A DNA stretch of 64,000 nt, taken from contig CAKPJN010000002.1 of NCBI GenBank assembly GCA_934162665.1, forward strand, positions 111,126 through 175,125. Direction: 5' to 3'. Below are positions 8,605-17,549 of this stretch, one piece after another. Below the pieces are notes generated by a model. That model saw only the letters and a program-made list of their open reading frames with translations, was not told the DNA's origin and did no database searches. This stretch comes from an uncultured Bacilli bacterium. Lineage in GTDB: Bacteria; Bacillota_I; Bacilli_A; RF39; UBA660. The first letter of the stretch is position 1; the number at the start of each line of letters is the position of its first letter. Position numbers and translations under genes: made by a program.

Positions 8605-8937
8605 ATGAACGAGCAAATAAAGGAAAAATATTTACCAATAGGTACAGTAGTAATGTTAGAAGGAGGAGAAAAAAGAGTAATGATAACTGGATTTTGTATA
8701 GTACCAGAAGATGATCAAAATAAGATGTATGATTATCTAGGTTGTATATATCCAGAAGGAGCTCTTGACCCAAAACAAGGTTTAATGTTTAATCACGATC
8801 AAATAGAAAAAATTTATCATATGGGATTAATAGATGATGAAGAACAAGAATTCAAGAAGAAACTAAAAGAACTATTAGATAAGATGCAATCTGAATCCAA
8901 TAGTAATCCTGAGTTAATTAAATTAGATGAAGAATAA
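8605..8937 (+). CDS. DUF4176 domain protein
   Basis: This 110-residue soluble protein starts behind GGGAGGAAAATAAA. The region 'Y-L-P-I-G-T-V-V-M-L-E-G-G...M-I-T-G-F' followed by 'Y-D-Y-L-G-C-I-Y-P-E-G' is the DUF4176 pattern. Members are commonly encoded near type VII secretion loci of Firmicutes, and an essC operon lies in this window about 36 kb away; the link is by family association only. The C-terminal 30 residues are an acidic helix. It is a single gene with no clear partner. Confidence 0.75.
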   Translation: MNEQIKEKYLPIGTVVMLEGGEKRVMITGFCIVPEDDQNKMYDYLGCIYPEGALDPKQGLMFNHDQIEKIYHMGLIDDEEQEFKKKLKELLDKMQSESNSNPELIKLDEE

Positions 8938-9096
8938 TAATAAAAATCAAAATAATAAGATATAAAATAATGGTTTATATATAATGAAATTTAAGCAATG
9001 AATCAAGCTCTAACTGTATAAATGAACTTATTAAAAGAATATCCTAAAAGCATAAATTATGATACAATTGTAATAATAGAATAAAAGGGTGATAAT

Positions 9097-10752
9097 ATGT
9101 TAGATAAAATAATTTTAAATATTAATGAAAAAGAGTATGAATATAGTAGAGGTATTACTTTAGAAGAAATATCGAAAGATTTTGAATCCAAATATAAGTA
9201 TCCTATCTTACTAGCTAAAGTAAATAATAGAATTAAAGAATTAAATGAGATTGTTGATGAGGATAGTACTATAGAATTTCTTGACTTAACTACTCGTGAA
9301 GGAAATAGAACTCATATTAGTGGACTTACATATTTATTAGTTTATGCTGTAAGAAAGTTATATGGACAATCGGCAAACATAATAGTTAAACATTCCTTAG
9401 ATAAAGGAATCTATATAGAAACTAATTTTAAATTAACAGAAGGAAAATTAGATACTATAAAAAAAGAAATGACAGGTATCGCCAAAGCTGATATCCCAAT
9501 TACAAAAGTTACTGTTGATAGATTAGAATCAATGGGATATTTTGAAGATATTGAAGATTTTGTAAAAGCTGGTGTAATGAAATACAACACTAATACTTAT
9601 GTTACATTATATAGATTAGGAAATATGTATAATTACTTTTATAACTACATGCCTATTTCTACTAGTTATTTAAAAGACTTTGATTTGACTTACATAAAAG
9701 ATAATGGATTTGTTCTACGTTTTCCAACACCATACATAAAAAATAAGATACAAGAATATGTTCATCATCCCCATATGTTTGAAACATTCAAAGAATATCA
9801 TGATTGGGCTAAAATTATGAAAATAGAAAATTCCGTAGACCTAAATCAAGTAGTATCACGTGGTAAAATCAATGAATTAATAAGAATAGATGAAACACTT
9901 CAAAGTAATAAATTACTAAACTTAGCTAAAAATATCAATGATAAAAGAAAAAGCTTAAAAATAGTTCTAATCGCTGGGCCATCATCATCGGGAAAAACAA
10001 CAACATCAAGAAAACTATGTATGTATTTAAGAAGTTTTGGTCTAAATCCTAAAGTTCTTTCTATGGATGATTATTTTGTAGAAAGAGACAAAAATCCAGT
10101 TGATGAAAATGGAAATCCTGACTATGAATGTTTAGAGGCTCTAGACTTAAAACTATTTGATAAACAAATAGAGGAATTATTAAATAATAAGAAAGTTAAA
10201 ATTCCAACGTATAATTTTTCTCTAGGTGAAAAAGAATATAAAAAGGAATTACAGTTAGAAGATGAAGATATCTTAGTTATAGAAGGAATTCATGCCCTAG
10301 ATAAAAAAATATTAACTAATATTCCAAGAGATAAAAAATATAAAATATATATTTGCCCACTAACTGAATTAAATGTTGATGATCATAATAGAATTTCAAC
10401 AACAGATAATAGATTATTAAGAAGAATAATAAGAGATAATAGAACTAGAAATTATGATGTAGAACACACTTTAAAGATTTGGCCAAGTGTAAGAGTTGGT
10501 GAAGAAAAATATATTTTCCCATTTCAAGATGAAGCTGATTATACTTTTAATTCAGCATTAATATATGAAATAGGAGTATTAAAGACATATGTAGAGCCAC
10601 TTTTATACTCAGTACCAAGTGATTCAGAGTATTATGAAGAAGCAAAACGATTAATTAATTTTTTAAGATTGTTTTTGCCAATACCTGCAGACGCTATTCC
10701 AAAAGATTCTATATTAAGAGAATTTGTTGGAGATAGTTGCTTCAGCGATTAG
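9097..10752 (+). CDS. TGS-domain nucleoside (uridine-like) kinase
   Basis: The 551 residues form a three-part protein: an N-terminal TGS-like domain (1-65), a middle region similar to the second additional domain of threonyl-tRNA synthetase (about 70-230, with HHPHMF near 225), and a C-terminal phosphoribulokinase/uridine kinase domain. The P-loop GPSSSGKTTTSRKL is near residue 294, followed by SMDDYFVERD and YECLEALD, which fit the nucleoside-binding loops. Proteins of this build are common in Firmicutes as 'nucleoside kinase'; the true substrate is not set by the sequence. gap follows 15 bases later and probably shares the transcript. Confidence 0.88.
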   Translation: MLDKIILNINEKEYEYSRGITLEEISKDFESKYKYPILLAKVNNRIKELNEIVDEDSTIEFLDLTTREGNRTHISGLTYLLVYAVRKLYGQSANIIVKHSLDKGIYIETNFKLTEGKLDTIKKEMTGIAKADIPITKVTVDRLESMGYFEDIEDFVKAGVMKYNTNTYVTLYRLGNMYNYFYNYMPISTSYLKDFDLTYIKDNGFVLRFPTPYIKNKIQEYVHHPHMFETFKEYHDWAKIMKIENSVDLNQVVSRGKINELIRIDETLQSNKLLNLAKNINDKRKSLKIVLIAGPSSSGKTTTSRKLCMYLRSFGLNPKVLSMDDYFVERDKNPVDENGNPDYECLEALDLKLFDKQIEELLNNKKVKIPTYNFSLGEKEYKKELQLEDEDILVIEGIHALDKKILTNIPRDKKYKIYICPLTELNVDDHNRISTTDNRLLRRIIRDNRTRNYDVEHTLKIWPSVRVGEEKYIFPFQDEADYTFNSALIYEIGVLKTYVEPLLYSVPSDSEYYEEAKRLINFLRLFLPIPADAIPKDSILREFVGDSCFSD

Positions 10753-10767
10753 AAAGGAAGATTTAAA

Positions 10768-11772
10768 ATGATAAAAGTTGCGATTAATGGATTTGGAAGA
10801 ATAGGAAGATTAGTATTTAGATTAATGGAAGAAGATCCTAATTTTGAAGTAGTTGCGATTAATGACTTAACAGATGCTGAACAATTGGCTTATCTACTAA
10901 AATATGATACTAATCATAGAAACTATCGGATAGATGAAATAACATATGAAGGAAATGATATTGTAGTAGGTACTAGACATATAAAAGTTTATGCTGAAAA
11001 AGAACCTATAAATTTACCATGGAAAGAACTAGAAATAGATGTAGTTATGGAATGTACTGGTCTATTTACAGACAAAGAAAAATCAATGGCTCATATAGAA
11101 GCCGGAGCAAAAAAAGTAATAATCTCAGCACCTGCTAAAGGAGATTTAAAAACAATAGTTTATAATGTTAATCATAAAACACTAACTGGCGAAGAACAAA
11201 TTATTTCTGCTGCTAGTTGTACTACTAACTGTCTAGCTCCAGTTGTAGATGTATTAGATAAAAAGTTTGGAATCATAAAAGGTTACATGACAACAGTACA
11301 TGCCTATACAAATGATCAAGCAACGTTAGATATTGCTCATAAAAAAGGTATAAATGCACGTCGTGGTAGAGCTTGTGCAGCAAATATAGTACCAGCATCA
11401 ACTGGAGCTGCATCAGCTATTGGAAAAGTTTGTCCTAACTTAGATGGCAAACTAGAAGGAATGGCTATGAGAGTTCCTGTACCAACAGGATCAGTTGTTG
11501 ATTTAGTTTTAGAATTAAAAGAAGAAACAACAGTAGAAGAAATTAATAACGCTTTTAAAGAAGCCCAAAACGAAACATTACAATACACAATGGATCCGAT
11601 AGTATCAAGTGATGTAATAGATAGACGCTGTGGTTCACTAGTTGATGGACTTTCTACTAATATACTAAATGTAGATGGAAAACAATTAGTAAAGGTTGTA
11701 TCTTGGTATGATAACGAAATGGGTTATACTGCTCAAATGGTAAGAACCGCTAAATATCTAATAGAAAAATAA
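10768..11772 (+). CDS. gap: Glyceraldehyde-3-phosphate dehydrogenase
   Basis: GAPDH oxidises glyceraldehyde 3-phosphate to 1,3-bisphosphoglycerate in glycolysis. The Rossmann motif GFGRIGR is at residue 7, Asp near 32 (AINDLTD) fits NAD preference, and the active-site Cys is in AASCTTNC (near 150). The C-terminus has WYDNEMGY. Length 334 is typical. It follows the nucleoside kinase by 15 bases behind AGAAAGGAAG and is closed by its own terminator; pgk then starts from a separate promoter. No CggR repressor is next to it. Confidence 0.98.
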   Translation: MIKVAINGFGRIGRLVFRLMEEDPNFEVVAINDLTDAEQLAYLLKYDTNHRNYRIDEITYEGNDIVVGTRHIKVYAEKEPINLPWKELEIDVVMECTGLFTDKEKSMAHIEAGAKKVIISAPAKGDLKTIVYNVNHKTLTGEEQIISAASCTTNCLAPVVDVLDKKFGIIKGYMTTVHAYTNDQATLDIAHKKGINARRGRACAANIVPASTGAASAIGKVCPNLDGKLEGMAMRVPVPTGSVVDLVLELKEETTVEEINNAFKEAQNETLQYTMDPIVSSDVIDRRCGSLVDGLSTNILNVDGKQLVKVVSWYDNEMGYTAQMVRTAKYLIEK

Positions 11773-11789
11773 TTTTTAAAATAAAAGAT

Positions 11790-11835
11790 AAAAACATCTA
11801 TAATCAATAACCATTGAGAAAAGATGTTTTTATTT
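11790..11835 (+). terminator. Terminator after gap
   Basis: AAAACATCT (11791-11799) pairs with AGATGTTTT (11822-11830), followed by a T-rich tract. The loop is long at 22 bases, but the 9-bp stem is perfect. It separates gap from pgk. Confidence 0.6.
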
Positions 11836-11890
11836 ACTTTAAAATATCAGTATATCCCTATTAATTTAATATTTAAATATAACCTAAATA

Positions 11891-11899
11891 TGTTATAAT
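11891..11899 (+). promoter_or_regulatory. pgk promoter, extended -10
   Basis: TGTTATAAT (11891-11899) is a perfect -10 with a TGn extension; the -35 region is AT-rich and weak. The predicted start is about 11906, so the leader is very short, just before AAGGAG. Confidence 0.55.
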
Positions 11900-11920
11900 C
11901 ATTATATAAGGAGAATGACT

Positions 11921-13090
11921 ATGAAGACAATAAAAGATATAGATATTAAAGAAAAAAAAGTATTAATTAGATGTGACTTTAATGTTCCCTTAGAAAATGG
12001 AAAAATTTTAGATGATACAAGAATTAAAGAAAGTCTAGAAACTATTAAGTATTGCCTAGACAAAAACTGTAAAATCATTTTACTATCACACCTAGGTAGA
12101 ATCAAAGAAGAAAGTGATAAAGAGAAAAACAATTTAAAACCTATAGCTAAAAGATTAGAAAAACTACTAGATAAAAAAGTAAAATTTATTGACGAAACAA
12201 GAGGTAAAAAATTAGAAACAGCTATAAATAAAATGGTAAATGGGGATATTATTTTAATTCAAAATACTAGATATGAAGATTTAGATGGAAAAAAAGAAAG
12301 TACTAATGATGAAGAATTAGGTAAATATTGGGCATCCTTAGGTGAAGTGTTTATCAATGATGCATTTGGTACCCTACATAGAGCTCACGCCTCTAATGTT
12401 GGTATTGCGACTTATCTTCCTTCAGCAATTGGTCTATTAATTGAAAAAGAATTAAATGCTTTAAGTGAACTAAATTGTCCTGAAAATCCATTTATAGTAA
12501 TATTAGGCGGTTCAAAAGTAGAAGACAAAATAGGAGTAATTAAAGAATTAGTTACTAAAGCTGATAAAATCTTAATAGGTGGTGGCATGGCCTTTACTTT
12601 TCTAGAAGCAGAAGGATTTGAAGTGGGAAATTCAATTGTTGATAAAGATAATTTAGATTTCTGCATCAAACTAATAGAAAAGTATCCAGAAAAAATAATA
12701 TTGCCAGTTGATGTTATGACATCTAAAGAATATTCAAATACTATTCCAATCGAAAAAGATATCACTGACCTAGAATATGATGATATGGGATTAGATATTG
12801 GAACAAAAAGCACTAAAATATTTAAAAAATATTTAAAAGATGCTAAAATGGTACTATGGAACGGTCCATTAGGCGTATATGAATTTTCTAATTATAAAAA
12901 AGCAACTACGAATATTTTAAAATATTTAGCTAAAAATAATATTAAAACCATCTTAGGTGGTGGAGATATTGTTGCGGCTGCATCTATCAGTAAAACAAAA
13001 GATAAACTTTATCATGCATCAACTGGAGGTGGCGCAACACTTGAATATTTAGAAGGAAAAGAGTTACCTGGACTAAAAATAATTAAGTAG
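11921..13090 (+). CDS. pgk: Phosphoglycerate kinase
   Basis: Pgk makes ATP from 1,3-bisphosphoglycerate. Motifs include RCDFNVP near the N-terminus, LGGSKVEDKIGV, LIGGGMAFTF and the C-terminal GGGDIVAAA and STGGGATLE stretches. The start is taken at the second ATG (11921), 7 bases from AGGAG; the ATG at 11915 is only one base from it. That gives 389 residues, normal for bacteria. The next three genes have envelope roles, and tpiA follows them, so glycolytic and envelope genes are mixed in one run. Confidence 0.97.
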   Translation: MKTIKDIDIKEKKVLIRCDFNVPLENGKILDDTRIKESLETIKYCLDKNCKIILLSHLGRIKEESDKEKNNLKPIAKRLEKLLDKKVKFIDETRGKKLETAINKMVNGDIILIQNTRYEDLDGKKESTNDEELGKYWASLGEVFINDAFGTLHRAHASNVGIATYLPSAIGLLIEKELNALSELNCPENPFIVILGGSKVEDKIGVIKELVTKADKILIGGGMAFTFLEAEGFEVGNSIVDKDNLDFCIKLIEKYPEKIILPVDVMTSKEYSNTIPIEKDITDLEYDDMGLDIGTKSTKIFKKYLKDAKMVLWNGPLGVYEFSNYKKATTNILKYLAKNNIKTILGGGDIVAAASISKTKDKLYHASTGGGATLEYLEGKELPGLKIIK

Positions 13091-13099
13091 GTGGTAAAA

Positions 13100-13600
13100 T
13101 TGTTAAAGACTGATGTTTTTATTGCAGATCCATATAATGAAAATCACATAACACTTTATAAAGAATTTGAACAAAAAAATAATCTTTTAAATACCACATC
13201 AAAGTATTTAGAAGATGTAAAAGAAAAATATACAAAAAAAGAATATAATAATAGATTAACAACTTCAAATGAAAATACCATATCTTTATTTCTTACAAAG
13301 AATAATAAAATATCAGATTTTTGTCTAATAAAGTATGAAAAAGATAGAAAGATAGCCAATGTCACCTATCCAAAAATAGAAAAATCAAAAAGAAAAATAA
13401 TTGCTGCTTCTAGCGTATATATATTTAATGTGTTATCCTTAGAAGAAATGTTTGTATCAATAGATAGTAGCGATGATAATCTAATAGCTAATTTAATTGA
13501 AAACGGTTTCGAATCACTAGGAAAAGGCACAGATACTATAGAATTTATTAAAGAGAAACCTCTAGAAAATGAAATAGAAAGGACAAGAAAATGGAAATAA
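13100..13600 (+). CDS. GNAT-like protein of unknown function
   Basis: This 166-residue protein has an alternating beta/alpha pattern that loosely suggests an acetyltransferase (GNAT) fold, with a C-terminal 'N-L-I-E-N-G-F-E-S-L-G' like the end of many GNAT domains. The acetyl-CoA loop is not recognisable, so it may be inactive or another fold. The start is uncertain: TTG at 13100 is best placed after AGGTGG, and GTG at 13091 directly follows the pgk stop. Its last 10 bases overlap the next gene. Confidence 0.55.
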   Translation: MLKTDVFIADPYNENHITLYKEFEQKNNLLNTTSKYLEDVKEKYTKKEYNNRLTTSNENTISLFLTKNNKISDFCLIKYEKDRKIANVTYPKIEKSKRKIIAASSVYIFNVLSLEEMFVSIDSSDDNLIANLIENGFESLGKGTDTIEFIKEKPLENEIERTRKWK

Positions 13601-14601
13601 TAAAAAATATAAAAAAGAATACTATTATTTTATTATTAATCACTTTTTTAATTCTTTATTTTATTTTAAAAGATAACCTACATTCTGTAATTATGGCACT
13701 AAAAACAATGGATTATAAATTTATAGTTTTAGCTATTGTTATCTTTTTTCTGTCAATTTCAATTAAAGCATATGTTATCTATAGAACTGTAAATAACAAG
13801 AAAAAATTCACCCTAATGGAATCAATAAAACACAATATTATCGTTCAGTTTTTCAATGGTATAACACCATTTTCATCAGGCGGACAACCAATGGAAATAT
13901 ATATGTTAACTGAACATGATATACCTACGACAAGTGCAACAAACATTATAATTCAAAACTTCATTTTTTATCAAACTTCATTAGTATTATACGGAATAAT
14001 TGCTGTAGGATATAACTCAATATTTCATATATTTCCTAAAGTACCAATTTTACAAGAACTAATTCTAATCGGTTTTGCAATTAATGTTTTAGTTGCAATA
14101 GGATTATTTATAATAACTTTTTCTAAAAAACTAACTAGATTTTTTACAGTTTTAATTATAAATATTTTAAGTAAATTTCATATCATAAAAGATAAGTCAT
14201 TAGCTACAGAAAATTGGCGTATTAAATTAGAAAAATTTCATGAAAGTGCAAAGAGACTTAGAAAAAGAAAAAGATTATTTATAGGCGGTGTATTATTAAA
14301 TTTTATTAGCTTAACCTTATTGTACAGCATTCCACTTTTTATTGTGTATGCATTACATGATTATACTAGTATTAATTTAATGGAAACATTAACTTCATCT
14401 GCTTATGTTTTAATAATGGGGGCTTTTGTTCCTATACCTGGCGCTAGTGGCGGGATTGAATATGGATTTTTACAATTCTTCGGTAATTTCTTAAATAAAA
14501 ATATCATTTCAACCTGTTTATTGATCTGGAGATTCATAACATATTATTTAGGAATGATAGTAGGAGCTCTTGCATTAAGTTTAGAAAAGAAAGGTGATTA
14601 G
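13591..14601 (+). CDS. Flippase-like membrane protein (MprF/YbhN transmembrane domain family)
   Basis: The 336 residues contain about eight hydrophobic helices. The segment 'F-F-N-G-I-T-P-F-S-S-G-G-Q-P-M-E' near residue 85 and 'G-A-F-V-P-I-P-G-A-S-G-G-I-E' near 275 are the typical motifs of the lysylphosphatidylglycerol-synthase transmembrane family (PF03706, UPF0104). The catalytic synthase domain of full MprF is absent, so a lipid-translocating or lipid-handling role is more likely than lysine transfer. Coupling to a lipid glycosyltransferase (2 bases downstream) supports a role in membrane glycolipid. Confidence 0.8.
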   Translation: MEIIKNIKKNTIILLLITFLILYFILKDNLHSVIMALKTMDYKFIVLAIVIFFLSISIKAYVIYRTVNNKKKFTLMESIKHNIIVQFFNGITPFSSGGQPMEIYMLTEHDIPTTSATNIIIQNFIFYQTSLVLYGIIAVGYNSIFHIFPKVPILQELILIGFAINVLVAIGLFIITFSKKLTRFFTVLIINILSKFHIIKDKSLATENWRIKLEKFHESAKRLRKRKRLFIGGVLLNFISLTLLYSIPLFIVYALHDYTSINLMETLTSSAYVLIMGAFVPIPGASGGIEYGFLQFFGNFLNKNIISTCLLIWRFITYYLGMIVGALALSLEKKGD

Positions 14602-14603
14602 TA

Positions 14604-15863
14604 ATGAGAGTAGGTCTATTTACAGATTCTTATCCTCCATATATAAATGGAGTTTCTACAAGTGTAGAAACCTTGAAAACTTCTTTAGAAAAATTAGGTC
14701 ATACAGTTTATGTCGTAACACTAGGACAAGATGCTACAACATATGATTATGATGAGGAAAATAAAATACTAAAAATCCCTGGAATTCCTTTAGGGATATA
14801 TGACTATAGAGCCGCTAGTATTTATCCATTACGAGTAGTAAATAAAATTAAATCATGGAAACTAGATGTTATTCATTCACATACAGAATTAAGTGTAGGT
14901 ATCTTTGCGAGATTATTAGCTAAACAATTTGGAATTCCTCTAGTACATACATATCATACTATGTATAAAGATTATACTTATTATGTTTCAAGAAATCATA
15001 AATACTTTGACCTAGGTATTAAAAAAGCTGTTGAATATTTATCAAAATTTTACTGTGATACAACTGCCAATGCCTTTATAGTACCAACAATAAAAACTTA
15101 TCATATGTTTAGAAAAGAATATCATTATGATAAAGATATATATATAGTACCAACAGGAATAGATTCAAAAAGATTTTATAAAAAAAACTTAGATGTGCCT
15201 AAGTTAGAAAAAATAAAAAAATCTCTCAGCTACAAGAAAAGTGATTTTGTAGTTATATTTGTAGGAAGAATGGCACAAGAAAAAAATATTGAGTTCCTAC
15301 TAAGAAGTATGCTATATGTTAAAAATAAAAATATTAAATTAATGCTTGTTGGCGATGGCCCTGATAAAGATACTTATGAAGAACTGGCAGCTTCATTAAA
15401 ATTGAAAAATTCTGTGAAATTTGTTGGTAGAGTGCCTTGGGAAGATATGCCGTATTATTATCACTCAGCCAATGTAGCTATAACAGCTTCCTTAACAGAA
15501 ACGCAAGGATTAACTGTTATTGAAGCAATGGCAGCATCATTACCAGCAGTATGCATAGAAGATGAAGCTTTTCAAACAATGGTAATAGATAGACTAAATG
15601 GAAGATTTTTTAAAACAGAAGAAGAATGTGCTAAATTACTAGATGAAATATCAAAAGATAAAAGACAAGTAGATAGCCTATCAAATCAGGCAATACTAAC
15701 TGCTAAAAAATACTCTATAGAAGAATTTGGTAAAAATGTTTTAGTTGTCTATAATAAAGCTATAGAAAACTTTGACAATAAAAAAGATATTCCTTCAGTA
15801 ATAATGAGATTATTCAAAAAGAAAAAAACAAAGGATGAAAAAAATGAAGATAGTATTAAATAA
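14604..15863 (+). CDS. GT4 glycosyltransferase, probable diacylglycerol glucosyltransferase
   Basis: This 419-residue GT-B enzyme opens with 'G-L-F-T-D-S-Y-P-P-Y-I-N-G-V-S-T-S' and has HTYHTMYKDYTYYV, VGRMAQEKN and the C-terminal E-x7-E motif (ETQGLTVIEA). These match Firmicutes and Mollicutes glycolipid enzymes that transfer glucose to 1,2-diacylglycerol, the first step of glycolipid or lipoteichoic acid anchor synthesis. The specificity call is by similarity only. It lies between the flippase-like gene and tpiA, and its end overlaps tpiA by 20 bases. Confidence 0.8.
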   Translation: MRVGLFTDSYPPYINGVSTSVETLKTSLEKLGHTVYVVTLGQDATTYDYDEENKILKIPGIPLGIYDYRAASIYPLRVVNKIKSWKLDVIHSHTELSVGIFARLLAKQFGIPLVHTYHTMYKDYTYYVSRNHKYFDLGIKKAVEYLSKFYCDTTANAFIVPTIKTYHMFRKEYHYDKDIYIVPTGIDSKRFYKKNLDVPKLEKIKKSLSYKKSDFVVIFVGRMAQEKNIEFLLRSMLYVKNKNIKLMLVGDGPDKDTYEELAASLKLKNSVKFVGRVPWEDMPYYYHSANVAITASLTETQGLTVIEAMAASLPAVCIEDEAFQTMVIDRLNGRFFKTEEECAKLLDEISKDKRQVDSLSNQAILTAKKYSIEEFGKNVLVVYNKAIENFDNKKDIPSVIMRLFKKKKTKDEKNEDSIK

Positions 15864-16542
15864 TAAATGTAATTTTACAAAAGAAGAATTTAAGGACTAT
15901 ATAAACAAGTTAGAAAAATTAAATAGTAGTAATAACTTAATTATTTGTCCAAGTTCTATTTATTTATCAAGTATTTCTACAAATAAAATCATACTTGGAA
16001 GCCAAAATGTTAGTAAATATGAAATGGGACCCCATACCGGAGAAGTATCAGCTAAGCAATTAAAATCATTAGGAGTAAAATATGTCTTAGTTGGTCATCA
16101 TGAAAGAATAAAAGAATGTAATGAAACTATAGAAGATATAAAACAAAAAATAAAACTTCTTCTAAATGAAAACATTACCCCAATTCTATGTGTTGGTGAG
16201 ACAAAAGAAGAACGCCAAAATAACTCTAACGATAAACTTTTAAAAATAGCTCAATTAATATTAAGCGATTTAACAACAAAAGATATCAAAAAAATTATAA
16301 TTGCTTATGAACCTATTTGGTGCATTGGAACCGGATTAACTCCAACTTGGGAAGAAATAGAAAAAACTGCAAATTTATTAAAAAACAATCTTGAAATTAA
16401 CGAAGTTCTATATGGCGGAAGTGTTAATGAAGAAACTATAAAAGCACTAAAAACATCTTCTAAAATAGATGGCTATCTTCTAGGTGAGTTAAGTCTTATA
16501 CCAGAAAAATTAGAAAAATTTATCAATATACTAGAAAATTAG
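15844..16542 (+). CDS. tpiA: Triosephosphate isomerase, divergent
   Basis: TpiA interconverts dihydroxyacetone phosphate and glyceraldehyde 3-phosphate. The catalytic Glu is in IIAYEPIWCIGTG, the His in VGHHERI and the phosphate loop in YGGSVN. The start at 15844 is preferred over 15835 because AAAGGA is then 8 bases away. The enzyme is short (232 residues against about 250) and has two unusual points: the N-terminal Lys is in LNNK instead of GNWK, and the usual Ser of GHSER is His. All three catalytic residues remain, so it is probably active. It overlaps the glycosyltransferase gene. Confidence 0.92.
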   Translation: MKIVLNNKCNFTKEEFKDYINKLEKLNSSNNLIICPSSIYLSSISTNKIILGSQNVSKYEMGPHTGEVSAKQLKSLGVKYVLVGHHERIKECNETIEDIKQKIKLLLNENITPILCVGETKEERQNNSNDKLLKIAQLILSDLTTKDIKKIIIAYEPIWCIGTGLTPTWEEIEKTANLLKNNLEINEVLYGGSVNEETIKALKTSSKIDGYLLGELSLIPEKLEKFINILEN

Positions 16543-16570
16543 ACAATTCGACAAAAGTTGTCTTTTTTTT
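16541..16570 (+). terminator. Terminator after tpiA
   Basis: AGACAA and TTGTCT form a 6-bp stem (16541-16546 with 16558-16563) followed by eight T. The left arm overlaps the tpiA stop codon. Confidence 0.65.
16547..16553. promoter_or_regulatory. Spo0A box (0A box) upstream of spo0A
   Basis: TTCGACA is the exact complement of the 0A-box core TGTCGAA, in the extended context CTTTTGTCGAAT. It lies in the loop of the tpiA terminator, about 95 bases before the spo0A start and about 45 bases before its likely -10. Autoregulation of spo0A is known in Bacillus; here it is inferred from position. Confidence 0.5.
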
Positions 16571-16596
16571 CTCTACCAATTTTTTAAATAATGTTA

Positions 16597-16602
16597 TATA
16601 AT
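16597..16602 (+). promoter_or_regulatory. Candidate spo0A -10 element
   Basis: TATAAT at 16597-16602 is a perfect -10, 41 bases before the chosen start. No consensus -35 is found at 16 to 18 bases, which would fit an activated promoter or another sigma factor. Confidence 0.4.
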
Positions 16603-16642
16603 TATACTTGCGTGGCAGTTGTAGTACATGAGAGGAGAACAA

Positions 16643-17416
16643 ATGGAAAGAACAAGAGTTTTAATAGTTGATGATAATAAAGAACTAGTAAAAATGATTA
16701 AAGAATATTTTAGTGATCACGCAGACATTAAAATTGTAATGGAGGCAAATGACGGAGCCGAAGGAATGAGATTAATCGATAAAAGAAAAGATGAATTTGA
16801 TCTTATTATATTAGACTTAATCATGCCTAATAAAGATGGAATTAGTGTCTTAGAATTCATGAAGAAGAAAGGCATAGATAAAAAGGTAATAGTATTAACA
16901 TCCTATAATACTCAAGATATGATCAGAAAAGTATCTGAATTAGGTGTTAGTTACTTCATATTAAAACCGTTTGAATTAGAAGATTTAGAAAGAAGAATTG
17001 TAGAAGTTGTAGAAGGTGTTAAACTAGCTGGTAAAACAATAGATGTTTATCATAACAACTTACAAATATCAATTACAAAAACTCTACATGAACTTGGTGT
17101 ACCATCACATATAAAAGGTTATCAATATATAAGAGAAGGAGTTACATTGGTATATGAAAACCCTGATGTAGTAGGAGGAATAACAAAAGAATTATATCCT
17201 GAAGTTGCGAAAAAATATAACACAACAGTTTCTAGAGTAGAAAGAGCTATAAGACATGCAATTGAAGTAAGTTGGAATAGAGGTAATTGGCAACTTATGG
17301 AAGATATATTTGGACATAGTGTTGATATTGATAAAGCCAAACCAACTAACTCTGAATTTATTGTTACAGTAGCTGATAAATTAAGATTAGAATTTAATAA
17401 ACCATCAATGAACTAG
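16643..17416 (+). CDS. spo0A: Stage 0 sporulation protein A, response regulator
   Basis: Spo0A is the phosphorylated master regulator of entry into sporulation. The N-terminal receiver has the acidic pair VDDNKE, phospho-acceptor Asp in IILDLIMPNKDG and Lys in FILKPFE. The C-terminal domain shows the recognition region RHAIEVSWNRGN and the closing KPTNSEFIVTVADKL, diagnostic of Spo0A. The start is the ATG at 16643 behind AGGAGAACAA, giving 257 residues. It is a single gene with an upstream 0A box and its own terminator. Its presence makes the organism a probable spore former. Confidence 0.96.
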   Translation: MERTRVLIVDDNKELVKMIKEYFSDHADIKIVMEANDGAEGMRLIDKRKDEFDLIILDLIMPNKDGISVLEFMKKKGIDKKVIVLTSYNTQDMIRKVSELGVSYFILKPFELEDLERRIVEVVEGVKLAGKTIDVYHNNLQISITKTLHELGVPSHIKGYQYIREGVTLVYENPDVVGGITKELYPEVAKKYNTTVSRVERAIRHAIEVSWNRGNWQLMEDIFGHSVDIDKAKPTNSEFIVTVADKLRLEFNKPSMN

Positions 17417-17464
17417 ACTAGTACTAAATGAATAAAATCATTTTAAAAGTATGGTCTTTTTTTT
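17416..17464 (+). terminator. Terminator after spo0A
   Basis: A long, interrupted stem begins at GAC (17416) and ends at GGTC, with a core AAATGA-loop-TCATTT, followed by eight T at 17457-17464. Confidence 0.6.
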
Positions 17465-17487
17465 AATAAATTTCATAAGCAGTAATA

Positions 17488-17516
17488 TTGACTATTTTAT
17501 AAAATGAAAGTATACT
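17488..17516 (+). promoter_or_regulatory. Promoter of the DUF4143 ATPase gene
   Basis: TTGACT (17488-17493) and TATACT (17511-17516) with a 17-base spacer form a near-consensus vegetative promoter, about 34 bases before the start codon. Confidence 0.65.
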
Positions 17517-17549
17517 TAATTTGTAAAATATGATTGGAGGATACACTTT

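Noticed and set aside
12412..12813. 133-codon minus-strand frame inside pgk
   Set aside because: It is antisense to conserved pgk sequence, with no promoter or domain. A shadow frame.
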